A stretch of DNA of 64,000 nt from an uncultured Parabacteroides sp. (GCF_902493135.1 NZ_CABUOD010000018.1:24668-88667); one strand, 5' to 3'; positions 34,165 through 43,749 are shown, numbered from the stretch's first letter. Notes: a model not told the origin generated them from the sequence alone. A program made the numbers and translations.

Positions 34165-34191
34165 ATGAAAAAACACACTACGTTTATATAA
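34165..34191 (+). other. Eight-codon mini-ORF with gene-like leader
   Basis: ATG AAA AAA CAC ACT ACG TTT ATA then a stop, preceded by an AATCTAAAAATCTAATACC leader of the sort found before real Bacteroides genes. Either the stub of a deleted gene or a leader peptide; no downstream pairing supports attenuation. Confidence 0.25.
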
Positions 34192-34251
34192 CCGAAGCAC
34201 ATGGCAAAAGGTTCACAACGATTCCAATAATTGACAAAGAAATCCGTTCCC

Positions 34252-34283
34252 GTTGTTTAATTCCCGAATTGCCGTTATATTTG
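34252..34283 (+). promoter_or_regulatory. Promoter of the DUF4494-yggS operon
   Basis: GTTG at 34252-34255 (-33) and TATATTTG at 34276-34283 (-7) are 20 bases apart, a full Bacteroidetes promoter. Start is predicted near 34289, about 45 bases before the ATG. Confidence 0.75.
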
Positions 34284-34333
34284 TACCTCGTTTGGAATAA
34301 AAATACAGACATCATAATAAAACGTATAAATAT

Positions 34334-34840
34334 ATGCATAACTGGTTTGAATGTAAAGTCTCCTTCGAAAAAGTTTTGGAGAATGGAATGCAAAAGAAAG
34401 TGACGGAACCTTATCTGGTTGACGCCCTGTCATTCACGGAAGCGGAAGCCCGCATCATTGAAGAAATCCGTCCCTTCATATCCGGGGAGTTTACAGTGAC
34501 AGACATCAAACGCGCCCGCTTGTCGGAATTGTTCTTCAACGAAAACGGCGACCGTTTCTACAAGATCAAAGTTTACTTCATCACCCTCGATGAAAAAAGC
34601 GGAGCCGAAAAGAAAACCGCTGCACAGATGCTGGCACAGGCATCTAACCTGAAAGATGCCATCGCCGTATTGGAAGACGGAATGAAGGGCACGCTTGCCG
34701 ATTACACCATCGCATCCGTTACGGAAACCCAGTTGATGGATGTCTTCCCCTTTGACGCCAACAGTGTCCCTTCGGAAAAGAAATCCGAGGAAGAACTGAT
34801 TGCCGAACAGAAAAAACAGGCGGAAACAAGAGAAGCATGA
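34334..34840 (+). CDS. DUF4494 protein
   Basis: A 168-residue cytoplasmic protein. MHNWFECKVSFEKVLENG, VTEPYLVDALSFTEAEARI and GEFTVTDIKRARLSELFF are the hallmarks of DUF4494, a Bacteroidetes family of unknown function that also occurs in crAss-like phages. The last 25 residues are a charged, glutamate- and lysine-rich tail. The stop codon overlaps the start of yggS (ATGA), so the pair is translationally coupled. Confidence 0.88.
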   Translation: MHNWFECKVSFEKVLENGMQKKVTEPYLVDALSFTEAEARIIEEIRPFISGEFTVTDIKRARLSELFFNENGDRFYKIKVYFITLDEKSGAEKKTAAQMLAQASNLKDAIAVLEDGMKGTLADYTIASVTETQLMDVFPFDANSVPSEKKSEEELIAEQKKQAETREA

Positions 34841-35505
34841 GCATCACCGAGAATATAACAAGACTGAAAGCATCGCTACCGGCAGGTGTTACGCTGGTGG
34901 CGGTTTCCAAGTTCCATCCCGCCGAGGCTTTACAGGAAGCCTACGATGCCGGACAACGTGTATTCGGTGAAAGCAGGGCCCAAGAGCTGACAGCTAAACA
35001 AAAAGTTTTGCCCGGTGACATCGAATGGCATTTCATCGGCCCGTTGCAAAGCAACAAAGTGAAAGACATCGCCCCGTTCATTCACACCATACACAGCATT
35101 GACTCGCTGAAACTGTTGCAGGAAGTCAACAAGCAGGCGGCCAAACATGACCGCATCGTCCGTGTCCTATTGGAGATACACGTCGCGCAGGAAGAAGCCA
35201 AACATGGTTTCAGCCCCGACGAATGCCGCGAACTGCTGCGCTGTTTATCACCCGAAACACTTCCCAACATCCGGATATGCGGACTGATGGGGATGGCGAC
35301 AAATACTGACGACACAACGCAGATCCAGGATGAGTTCCATAAGATTCATGAACTATTCACCGAACTGAAAAACTCGGTATTCAAGGGTGACGAATATTTT
35401 TGCGAATTATCGATGGGAATGAGCCATGACTACCCGGTCGCCCTTCGCGAAGGCAGTACGATGATACGCATAGGAACCAGCATTTTCGGTGAACGGGAAT
35501 ATTGA
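34837..35505 (+). CDS. YggS/PLPBP family pyridoxal-phosphate homeostasis protein
   Basis: A 222-residue TIM-barrel protein of the alanine-racemase N-terminal fold. VTLVAVSKFHPAEALQEAYDAG holds the PLP lysine (in VSKFHP), FGESRAQELTAKQ and WHFIGPLQSNKVK follow, and CELSMGMSHDYPVALREGSTMIRIGTSIFG is the C-terminal phosphate-binding signature. The family has no enzymatic turnover but keeps PLP and amino-acid pools balanced. Length is normal. Coupled to the DUF4494 gene by a four-base overlap. Confidence 0.95.
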   Translation: MSITENITRLKASLPAGVTLVAVSKFHPAEALQEAYDAGQRVFGESRAQELTAKQKVLPGDIEWHFIGPLQSNKVKDIAPFIHTIHSIDSLKLLQEVNKQAAKHDRIVRVLLEIHVAQEEAKHGFSPDECRELLRCLSPETLPNIRICGLMGMATNTDDTTQIQDEFHKIHELFTELKNSVFKGDEYFCELSMGMSHDYPVALREGSTMIRIGTSIFGEREY

Positions 35506-35555
35506 GTTTTAACCATTTTAAAGAGCAAGAACAGACAAGGTAGAAAATAATTCTC

Positions 35556-35563
35556 TATTTTTG
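35556..35563 (+). promoter_or_regulatory. -7 element of the DHODH-like operon
   Basis: TATTTTTG matches TAnnTTTG, 28 bases before the ATG at 35591. Confidence 0.5.
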
Positions 35564-35590
35564 TAATCGTTGAACATAATTGAATCTGAC

Positions 35591-36568
35591 ATGATTGACA
35601 TTAAAACACAATATGCGGGCCTGACACTTCGTAACCCGCTTATCGTCGGAAGTTCCGGTTTGACAAACAACGCGGAACGAAATAAGGAATTTGAAAAAGC
35701 CGGCGCCGGCGCGATCGTGCTGAAATCACTCTTCGAAGAGCAGATTGAAATGCAAAGCGATGTACTGATGCAGGATTCGGATTATCCCGAAGCGGCCGAT
35801 TACATACGCGGCTATGTAAAAGCAAATCAGATAAACGGTTATCTGGAACTGATCCAGAAGACAAAAGAACAATGTACCATCCCGGTTATCGCAAGTATCA
35901 ACTGCTATAAATCGGATGCATGGGTCGAATTTGCCCGCCAGATCGAATTGGCAGGAGCCGATGCTCTGGAACTGAACGTGTTCTTTCTGGAAACAGACCT
36001 CACATACAGCAGCGAAAACATGCGCGACTTGTATGTCAGTATTATCCGCAAAGTGAAAGAAACGGTTTCGATCCCTGTCATGATCAAGATGAGCAAAATG
36101 GTCGGTAATATACCGGCTGTTGCCCATACGCTGACAGTTAACGGGGCAGACGGGATCGTCCTCTTCAACCGTTTTTACCAACCGGATATCGACATCAACA
36201 ATATGCAAATTGTCTCAGGCAACGTCTTCAGCAACCATTCCGACTTGAGCGATACGCTTCGCTGGACAGCAATCGTTTCAGGCAAGGTGCCCGGAATCAG
36301 CATTGCTTCCTCTACCGGAGTGCATGATTGGGAAGATGTCATCAAATGTTTGCTCGCAGGAGCCGATGCCGTACAGATGTGTAGCGCCGTCTATACACAT
36401 GGGGCAGAAATCATCTCACAGGTGCTCACCTGCATCGAAGAATGGATGCACCAGGCCCATTACCAGTCGCTTGATCAGTTCAAAGGCAAACTAAACTATG
36501 CGAACATCCCCAATCCGGCGATGTATGAACGTTCACAATTCATGAAATACTTCTCCAACAGAGATTAA
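35591..36568 (+). CDS. Dihydroorotate dehydrogenase-like flavoprotein
   Basis: A 325-residue TIM-barrel protein. IDIKTQYAGLTLRNPLIVGSSGL is the class 1 DHODH-type opening, GADALELNVFF and VMIKMSKMVGNI follow, and SGKVPGISIASSTGVHDWEDV with GADAVQMCSAVY forms the FMN phosphate site. It belongs to the group annotated as DHODH-like; the orotate-binding NPN motif of real PyrD is not conserved in the usual place (LELNVFF instead), so another substrate is likely. The ATG at 35591 begins the conserved sequence. It is followed after eight bases by the sulfur-transfer flavoprotein, suggesting one redox operon. Confidence 0.88.
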   Translation: MIDIKTQYAGLTLRNPLIVGSSGLTNNAERNKEFEKAGAGAIVLKSLFEEQIEMQSDVLMQDSDYPEAADYIRGYVKANQINGYLELIQKTKEQCTIPVIASINCYKSDAWVEFARQIELAGADALELNVFFLETDLTYSSENMRDLYVSIIRKVKETVSIPVMIKMSKMVGNIPAVAHTLTVNGADGIVLFNRFYQPDIDINNMQIVSGNVFSNHSDLSDTLRWTAIVSGKVPGISIASSTGVHDWEDVIKCLLAGADAVQMCSAVYTHGAEIISQVLTCIEEWMHQAHYQSLDQFKGKLNYANIPNPAMYERSQFMKYFSNRD

Positions 36569-36576
36569 ACAACTAT

Positions 36577-39021
36577 ATGAACTACTTGATTGTCGGAGGA
36601 GTAGCCGGAGGAGCTACCGTTGCAGCACGTCTGCGCAGAATGGATGAAAAAGCCAATATCATCCTGTTCGAGCGAGGGAAATATGTATCGTATGCAAACT
36701 GCGGTCTACCTTATTATATAGGTAACACGATCAACAACCGGGAAAAGCTGTTCGTACAGACAGTGAAAGGTTTCACAGACCGTTTCCGGATCGACATCCG
36801 CACAGAACAGGAGGTAACCGCCATCCGTCCGGATAAAAAAGAAGTGGAAGTCAAGAACCTGTCCACAGGCGAGACATACACCGAGACATACGACAAACTG
36901 GTACTTTCGCCTGGAGCCGAACCGCTCCGGCCGGGTATCGAAGGGATTGGAAGCAAGAGGATATTCACGCTCCGCAACGTGCCGGACACCGATACGATCA
37001 AGAATTATGTCAATACGGAGAATCCGAAACGTGCTATCGTTGTGGGCGGCGGCTTTATCGGACTGGAAATGGCGGAAAACCTGCATGAACTGGGTATCCG
37101 GGTCAACGTGGTGGAAATGGCCGACCAAGTGATGGCGCCGTTGGACTTCTCGATGGCGGCAATCGTGCACCGGCAACTGACCGATAAGGGAGTCGGGCTG
37201 TACTTGGAAGATGGTGTCAGCCGCTTTGAAGAAAAAGACGGTGGTGTGACCGTACACCTCCGCAGCGGCAAACAGATCGCTACCGACATGGTTTTACTAA
37301 GCATCGGGGTACGCCCGGAAACCAAACTGGCCAAAGATGCAGGGCTCGCCATCGGAGAACGGGGCGGTATCGCCGTAAACGATTATATGCAAACTTCCGA
37401 TGCAAACATATATGCCCTCGGCGACGCAGTCGAAGTACGTCATCTCGTAACCGGGCAACCGGCCCTCATCCCGCTGGCAGGACCGGCAAACAAGCAGGGG
37501 CGCATCGTGGCGGACAATATCGTATTCGGCAACAAAGAGAAATATCCGGGATCAATAGGAACTTCCATCGCAAAAGTATTCGACCTGACGGTTGCCGCCA
37601 CCGGAGCCAATGCGAAATTGTTGAAACGGAATAATATCGCCTATATATCATCCTATACCCACGGAGTGTCGCATGCCGGATATTACCCGGATGCCGTTCC
37701 ATTGTCTATCAAGATATTGTTCGCCCCGGAAAGCGGCAAGCTGTTAGGCGCCCAGGTTGTCGGCTTCGACGGTGTAGACAAACGCATCGAGATGCTGGAA
37801 CAAGTAATACAACGAGGCGGGACAGTCTACGACCTGGCTGAATTGGAGCATGCCTATGCCCCTCCCTATTCGTCGGCCAAAGATCCTGTGAATATGGCCG
37901 GATTCGTTGCTGAAAACATATTGAGCGGAAAATCCCGGATCATCCAGTGGCGTGAACTCGCCGAACTTCCGGCCGACACGATTCGAATCGATGTCCGTAC
38001 ACGCGACGAATATAAATTAGGCACGATCCCCGGATTTATAAACATACCGGTAGACGAATTACGCGAACATTTAGGCGAACTGCCGAAGGAGAAACCGATC
38101 GTCGTAACTTGTGCAGTCGGACTGCGTGGTTACCTGGCCTATCGCATCCTGGTGCAGAATGGCTTCAAGCATGTGCGCAACCTGTCCGGAGGATACAAGA
38201 CGTGGAGCATGGCGACAGCACCCGTAAAGGAGATCGTTCCCTGCAAACCGGAATCGCCGGAAAACACAAATTGCGGATGCCCCGCTACCCAGGTTCCTCT
38301 GTTGAAAGTAGATGCCTGCGGACTGATGTGCCCCGGACCTGTGATGCAACTGAAAAAGAACTACGAAACGTTGAAGGCCGGCGAACAACTCCAGATAACT
38401 GCCACTGACCAGGCTTTCGGCAAGGATGTCGCTTCCTGGTGTAAGATGACGGGGGCAGAACTGGTTGCGTTGGAAAACAAAAACGGGGTGGTTGCCGCCA
38501 CCATCCGCAAGCAGGAGAAAACAACTTCCTGCGAGATTTCGCGTAACAATGCCGACAACAAGACACTGATCGTCTTCAGCGATGACCTGGACAAAGCACT
38601 GGCCTCTTTTGTCATTGCCAATGGAGCCGCTTCGACCGGCAAGAAAGTGACCATGTTCTTTACTTTTTGGGGATTGAATGTGATCAAGAAACAGCACAAG
38701 CCGGCAGTCTCCAAAGATATTTTCGGCAAGATGTTCGGTTGGATGCTTCCGGCACACAGCGGCAAACTCAAGCTGTCTAAAATGAATATGGGAGGTGTCG
38801 GTAGCCGGATGATGCGCTTTATCATGAAACAAAAGCGGATCGACAGCCTGGAAAGCCTGATCCGACAAGCCGTAGACAACGGCGTGGAAATGATCGCCTG
38901 CACCATGAGCATGGATGTGATGGGCGTGCAAAAAGAAGAGCTGATGGACAACGTTACGCTGGGCGGCGTGGCTTCTTACCTCGAACGGGCAGAGGAGGCG
39001 AATGTGAACCTGTTCATCTGA
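36577..39021 (+). CDS. Four-domain CoA-disulfide-reductase-like / rhodanese / TusA / DsrE fusion
   Basis: An 814-residue cytoplasmic protein. Residues 1-445 are an FAD/NAD(P)H disulfide reductase of the CoADR/NADH oxidase type: LIVGGVAGGATVAARLRR binds FAD, the redox cysteine is Cys42 in YANCGLPYYIG, and a second dinucleotide loop is IVVGGGFIGLEMAENL. Residues about 455-545 are a rhodanese with Cys512 (TCAVGLRGY). Residues about 575-648 are a TusA-like domain, Cys581 and Cys585 in ACGLMCPGPV. Residues about 660-814 are a DsrE/DsrF-like domain with Cys775. The cysteines form a plausible persulfide relay. Known in outline in Firmicutes and Bacteroidetes; the acceptor is unknown. Confidence 0.93.
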   Translation: MNYLIVGGVAGGATVAARLRRMDEKANIILFERGKYVSYANCGLPYYIGNTINNREKLFVQTVKGFTDRFRIDIRTEQEVTAIRPDKKEVEVKNLSTGETYTETYDKLVLSPGAEPLRPGIEGIGSKRIFTLRNVPDTDTIKNYVNTENPKRAIVVGGGFIGLEMAENLHELGIRVNVVEMADQVMAPLDFSMAAIVHRQLTDKGVGLYLEDGVSRFEEKDGGVTVHLRSGKQIATDMVLLSIGVRPETKLAKDAGLAIGERGGIAVNDYMQTSDANIYALGDAVEVRHLVTGQPALIPLAGPANKQGRIVADNIVFGNKEKYPGSIGTSIAKVFDLTVAATGANAKLLKRNNIAYISSYTHGVSHAGYYPDAVPLSIKILFAPESGKLLGAQVVGFDGVDKRIEMLEQVIQRGGTVYDLAELEHAYAPPYSSAKDPVNMAGFVAENILSGKSRIIQWRELAELPADTIRIDVRTRDEYKLGTIPGFINIPVDELREHLGELPKEKPIVVTCAVGLRGYLAYRILVQNGFKHVRNLSGGYKTWSMATAPVKEIVPCKPESPENTNCGCPATQVPLLKVDACGLMCPGPVMQLKKNYETLKAGEQLQITATDQAFGKDVASWCKMTGAELVALENKNGVVAATIRKQEKTTSCEISRNNADNKTLIVFSDDLDKALASFVIANGAASTGKKVTMFFTFWGLNVIKKQHKPAVSKDIFGKMFGWMLPAHSGKLKLSKMNMGGVGSRMMRFIMKQKRIDSLESLIRQAVDNGVEMIACTMSMDVMGVQKEELMDNVTLGGVASYLERAEEANVNLFI

Positions 39022-39123
39022 TGCACTTCGCGAACCACCGGTAATCATCGGGATAAACATAAGGATAAGTCAGGACGCGGATCAACACAAAGCTGGCAAA
39101 AGGCAAAGTTGTTCCTACCTGTC

Positions 39124-39185
39124 AAAACGCCGGTGTTTCGATGGCAAAGCATATATATGTTTTAAAATCGAATCACCGGTGTTTT
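39124..39185. repeat. Imperfect 19-bp inverted repeat
   Basis: AAAACGCCGGTGTTTCGAT (39124-39142) and the reverse complement of 39167-39185 agree at 17 of 19 positions across a 24-base AT-rich loop. It lies between converging genes and is too far from a T run to be a simple terminator. Confidence 0.6.
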
Positions 39186-39192
39186 GAAAATA

Positions 39193-39220
39193 GAAGCCTG
39201 TCGCTTAAAAGGCAGGCTTC
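39193..39220. terminator. Hairpin between converging genes
   Basis: GAAGCCTG at 39193-39200 pairs with CAGGCTTC at 39213-39220, probably ending one or both of the converging transcripts. Confidence 0.65.
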
Positions 39221-39236
39221 GGTTGCCGAATAGATC

Positions 39237-42200
39237 TCAATGAGCAAATGCCGGTTCATACTTCACAGAAGCAATCCGTATCTCCGTCTCCACAGCAGAC
39301 ATTCCTTCAGCCATGACCTTCAGGAGCATCGCGCCACTTTTCGTTCCAGGTTGGAGAATCGCGAGGCATTGGCCCCGATAGGTACTGCAAGCCGGGTTCC
39401 GGAAACTTCGCATATCATCAGGAGCGGCATTGCCGGAAGCCAACAGAATGCCATCCCCTTCGACTGTCATCTTCAACCGAATAGTGGCATCGGGAACTAT
39501 CCGTCCCTCCTCATCCGTCACACATACCCTGACATAAGCCAGATCATTCGGATCAGCAGACACAACACGTTTTTCCGGAAGCAAGACTAAACGACACGGC
39601 TGCCCGGTCGTTTGCAGGGATTTATGAACCATCTCCCGACCGTCCCTTATACCGACAGCCATGAGACAGCCGGCCGAGAACGGCACTTCGAAGTCTACGG
39701 CAAGCCGGGCAGACACAGCTTTCGTGCCCAAGCATTCTCCATTCAAATAAAGCCGGACCGAATCACAACGAGAATAGGCACGCACCGTTAGTCTCTTCCC
39801 TTCCTGCCCCTTCCAGTTCCAGTGCGGATGCTCGTCAGGCCACCCCCATTTGCTAAGCACTTCGCGCTTGCCGGCAGGAACGGGGACATGGACAAGCAGT
39901 TCCAATTCGCTCCTTCCCCACACCACATCGCGGAAAAGCGACTGCGGTTTCTTGTCCCCGTTCATATCCAAGTCTCCGCAATTGGACAGGAACCAAGGCC
40001 ATGAACGGGTCGGAGTCGAGTACGGCCTGTCGTCGTCAACATAGCTGAAGTTACCGATTCCGACCTCACCTATATAATCCATCCCTGTCCAGACAAAGTC
40101 TCCCAGTACGAAAGGATAAAGGTTTGCCGCCTTCCAGTTTTCGAAGGTCTCGACAGGGAAACTTTCGGTACCGACCATCATACGGTCGGGATATGCCTCA
40201 TGATCGGGAAGATACTGCTTCGTTTCATAATTGTAGCCGCCTAAATCCAACAAGGCATATGCCGGTGCGGATTCCTCCCACACACGCCCTTTCTGTTCCC
40301 AAAAGGCGCAGATTGCCTGAGTGACAGGGCGGGTCGCATCGAGAGACTTGACCACGGAAACCAGCTCCCGGGCAATCCGTAGTCCGGCGGTGTCGGCACG
40401 TTCGTAAATCTCGTTGCCGATGCTCCAGATGATGACAGAGGGATGGTTACGGTCACGTTTTACAAACGCCGCCATATCAGACGCGGCATGTTCCGGAAAG
40501 AAAAGATGGTAATCCTGATCACGCTTGGGATGTTCCCACATATCGAAAGCCTCATCGATCACCAACATCCCCAAACGGTCGCAGGCATCGAGGAACTGCC
40601 TGGACGGCGGGTTATGGCTGGTGCGAACGGCATTGAAACCATTCTCTTTCAGAAGACGCACCTTGCGTTCCTCCGCCCCGTCATAAGCAGCCGCTCCCAA
40701 CAAACCATTATCATGATGCAGACAAGCGCCTTTCAGTTTAACGGGACTACCATTCAGCAGAAATCCCCTGCCTACCGAAAACTCAAGCGATCGGATGCCG
40801 AAGGCGGTCCGATAGTAATCGGTTGTTTCACCGGCTGAGACCAGCCTGACATGCGCCTCATAAAGATTAGGATGATCGACCGACCAGAGTTCCGGTTGCC
40901 CGACATCGGCAGAAAACCGGAACGTATGAGAACCGCCCGCGGCAACGTTGCCCGAACATTCTTTCGTCACGACATCCGTACCGTCAGGACGAACCAGGGT
41001 AAGGCGTACCGTCACACCGGCTTCCACATCCATCCGATTGTGGACAGGAAGAGTCATCTCGACCTTTGCCAGTCCAGGTGTAATGACAGGAGTCTGTACC
41101 TGTACCTCCTCGTCCGGGATAAAAAGGTTGCCGGAAACGGTCAGCCGAACGTGCCGGTAAATACCCGATCCGGGATACCAACGGCTATTGTCACCGGGAT
41201 TGAACGCACGGACCACCATCACATTCTCCTTTCCGGCAGGATTCAGAAAAGGAGTCAGGTCATAACGGAAAGGCATATAGCCATTCGGATGAAGCCCAAG
41301 ATGATGCCCGTTGATCCAGACATCCGACCGCTCCATAATCCCGTCGAAGCAAACGCCGACCTGCTGGCGGGAAGTCCATTCGTCCAATGTGAAACGTTTG
41401 CGATACCAGCCTGTCCCGCCCGGCAGATTCCCCGTGGAGATCGAATCTTTAAGTCCCTTCACGAAAGGGCCGACCGAGTTGCCATTGTCCGGATAGCACC
41501 GTTCGATACTGAAATCATGCGGAAGGGTAAGCGTCCGCCAGGAAGAATCGTCAAAAGAGACGTCCGAGGCATCAGCCGGAGCCTCTTCACTGAACTTCCA
41601 TCCCTCATCGAACAGACGGTCGGCATAGAGAGCAGCGGCATACGCGGGATCGGTGGACGGAGCTTTCAGTTCCGGATATTCGATTCCGTAATGTCCGGTA
41701 ACGGCGGCAAGCAGGAAATAATAATTATCCGCCAAATAGTTATAGCCGGTCGGAGCACCCCCTTTCGTCCGCCAGTCCACACTTTGCAGGTAACCGGGGA
41801 AAACGCCGGAATGAGTGTATTCGCGTTCGTAAGTCGCCATCATCGTGAACAGGATTTTATCCGCTTCGCTACGCATTCCGACGTTATACAAAGCCTGGAT
41901 GAAATGATAAGCAGCCTGGCCGCAAAGGCCACCGTTCTCATACCGTCCCCAACGAGTCATTTCTTCCCAAGAGCCTTTGTCCTCCTTGGCAACAGGGACG
42001 AGCGGACCGGGTATGCCGTAGACATAATCATATCCTTCCTCTTCGAGCTTCTTCAACATCTTCCGAAGAATCTTGCGGGCACGTTTGCCGGCAACCAATC
42101 CTTCGTTGATCGCCATCGAACTGATAAACGTAAACTGATAATCATGCATCCTGCCGTTGCGACTCACCCACCCGGCGTACATACCGGTCTGCGGATTATA

Positions 42201-43733
42201 GAAAGTGGCATCGAAAGCCGAACGGAACTTATCGAGTTGTAGACCGACCGTCGCAGCCTCTTCCGGCAAACCGAGCAGCGTCAGGACTTTTTGCATTCCC
42301 GTCAAGCCGCGATAAGCCTGCAAATTGACATAGGCATCTTTATGGCCGAAAGCGAAGTCGTCCCACCAGTTGAGGCTTTCGCGCTTCGGGTCCATGTAAT
42401 TCCCGTGGAAAGGGGATTCGAAAATACCGTCCCCATCCGTATCTGTCGCCAGGACACCACGTACGAGGCGACAAATTTCCTCCTGGTAACGGCGGACAAA
42501 AGCCCAGTCGTTCGTTGCCAGCAAGTAATCATAGAGGGAGATGAGCGTCACTTCGGTACTCTCCCACCCGTAATCCTTTAGCCGGTCATTGTCGCCGATC
42601 CGTTCCCGCAAAGCGACTTCGATGGAGGTGCGCAAGGCTTCGCGCATGGAGTAAGTGCCGGACAACGGCGGTGTGAAAGGAATCATATCCGCCTTAAATG
42701 CCAATGACAGGTGTCCGATGCCTTCGAGCAGGATATTGTCGCCCATCGTCTGATGAACAGGGTTGACGGTAAAGGCATTCTGCCAGCAGCGTTTCAACCC
42801 GTCAAACCTGGAATCCGAGAAGTCGCAACCGGGAATCTGCGGATAGTTCTCTTCCAGGACCGTAAAGGTAAGCCCGGCCTCTTTCAGCAGCTGGTCCGTA
42901 TGAAAAGAGAGGACAACCGAACCCATGTGGATCGATTTACGCCAGACATGCCCTCCCCAGTTGAACGGACCGAGCAATAGACCGGTATTCTCATAATCGG
43001 GAACAAAATGTTCCTGCAGGTAGACTCCCGGAGCATCGGCTTCCACTTTCACCAGTCCGCAATCAGGAAAATGCAGGACGGCGGGAAGGCGGAAAGAGGC
43101 TTTTATGATTTTGGGAGTAAAGAATGTAACCGGAGTGTCATATTGTGCAGACGGTTCCTGTGCCGTTTTTTCGGCCCATACGGAAACAGGCGATATATCC
43201 GGAGCGGTATGAATGCGGAAAAACTCGCCTTCGATGCCCTCCGAACGACTTCTGACAGAGACCTTGAACCTGCGGTCGCCGGAAGGAGACACCACGCAAT
43301 CCATCCGGCCTCCTTCCGTGAAAGGGACATCTTCGTAAAGGGTCTTCCAACCATCGCAGACGACAGGCGAAACCATACCGAAAGAGCTCTCTCCCCTTCC
43401 GATCAGGCATCCCCCCTTTCCCGGACGAAGCAAGGACTTATCCTGATAGCGCCGGTTTCTTCCACCCGACTCGATGTTGAAGTAGGACATCATCGGAAAA
43501 TCTTTTGCCCAGGAAAGAGCATAATACGGGGAGAGATAGGTGATAAAGTCTCCCGACATATCCACCTTCACCAAAGGAGCCTCTTTTTCCGACTCGCCAG
43601 CCCCGGATTCGTCCGTTACCATCTCTTCCGTTATCCTTATGACCGAGGCATATGCCCGGAAACCCGGTAGGAAAACAGGATACAACAAGGTTGCTATTAT
43701 TAGGAATAATCGTATATACATTGGTTTTTTCAA
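39237..43733 (-). CDS. Exported MGH1-type / GH2 double glycoside hydrolase
   Basis: A 1498-residue protein with an N-terminal signal peptide (about 1-30). Residues about 310-690 form an (alpha/alpha)6 barrel like MGH1/GH63 enzymes: WWDDFAFGHKDAYVNLQAY near 456, then GRYENGGLCGQAAYHFIQAL near 596. Residues about 705-1498 are a GH2 enzyme with jelly-roll (TGWYRKRFTL), immunoglobulin-like and TIM-barrel parts. The GH2 acid/base is Glu1108 in IIWSIGNE and the nucleophile is Glu1190 in MVGTESFP. Each half is the size of a whole enzyme. It could trim a branched glycan in the periplasm; substrates unknown. The deacetylase gene 16 bases upstream shares its operon. No frameshift is needed. Confidence 0.88.
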   Translation of the reverse strand: MKKPMYIRLFLIIATLLYPVFLPGFRAYASVIRITEEMVTDESGAGESEKEAPLVKVDMSGDFITYLSPYYALSWAKDFPMMSYFNIESGGRNRRYQDKSLLRPGKGGCLIGRGESSFGMVSPVVCDGWKTLYEDVPFTEGGRMDCVVSPSGDRRFKVSVRSRSEGIEGEFFRIHTAPDISPVSVWAEKTAQEPSAQYDTPVTFFTPKIIKASFRLPAVLHFPDCGLVKVEADAPGVYLQEHFVPDYENTGLLLGPFNWGGHVWRKSIHMGSVVLSFHTDQLLKEAGLTFTVLEENYPQIPGCDFSDSRFDGLKRCWQNAFTVNPVHQTMGDNILLEGIGHLSLAFKADMIPFTPPLSGTYSMREALRTSIEVALRERIGDNDRLKDYGWESTEVTLISLYDYLLATNDWAFVRRYQEEICRLVRGVLATDTDGDGIFESPFHGNYMDPKRESLNWWDDFAFGHKDAYVNLQAYRGLTGMQKVLTLLGLPEEAATVGLQLDKFRSAFDATFYNPQTGMYAGWVSRNGRMHDYQFTFISSMAINEGLVAGKRARKILRKMLKKLEEEGYDYVYGIPGPLVPVAKEDKGSWEEMTRWGRYENGGLCGQAAYHFIQALYNVGMRSEADKILFTMMATYEREYTHSGVFPGYLQSVDWRTKGGAPTGYNYLADNYYFLLAAVTGHYGIEYPELKAPSTDPAYAAALYADRLFDEGWKFSEEAPADASDVSFDDSSWRTLTLPHDFSIERCYPDNGNSVGPFVKGLKDSISTGNLPGGTGWYRKRFTLDEWTSRQQVGVCFDGIMERSDVWINGHHLGLHPNGYMPFRYDLTPFLNPAGKENVMVVRAFNPGDNSRWYPGSGIYRHVRLTVSGNLFIPDEEVQVQTPVITPGLAKVEMTLPVHNRMDVEAGVTVRLTLVRPDGTDVVTKECSGNVAAGGSHTFRFSADVGQPELWSVDHPNLYEAHVRLVSAGETTDYYRTAFGIRSLEFSVGRGFLLNGSPVKLKGACLHHDNGLLGAAAYDGAEERKVRLLKENGFNAVRTSHNPPSRQFLDACDRLGMLVIDEAFDMWEHPKRDQDYHLFFPEHAASDMAAFVKRDRNHPSVIIWSIGNEIYERADTAGLRIARELVSVVKSLDATRPVTQAICAFWEQKGRVWEESAPAYALLDLGGYNYETKQYLPDHEAYPDRMMVGTESFPVETFENWKAANLYPFVLGDFVWTGMDYIGEVGIGNFSYVDDDRPYSTPTRSWPWFLSNCGDLDMNGDKKPQSLFRDVVWGRSELELLVHVPVPAGKREVLSKWGWPDEHPHWNWKGQEGKRLTVRAYSRCDSVRLYLNGECLGTKAVSARLAVDFEVPFSAGCLMAVGIRDGREMVHKSLQTTGQPCRLVLLPEKRVVSADPNDLAYVRVCVTDEEGRIVPDATIRLKMTVEGDGILLASGNAAPDDMRSFRNPACSTYRGQCLAILQPGTKSGAMLLKVMAEGMSAVETEIRIASVKYEPAFAH

Positions 43734-43749
43734 GATTAAAAACAGAATT

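Noticed and set aside
40851..42242. A 463-codon plus-strand frame within the MGH1-GH2 gene
   Set aside because: Antisense shadow; the minus frame carries both catalytic GH2 glutamates and a signal peptide.
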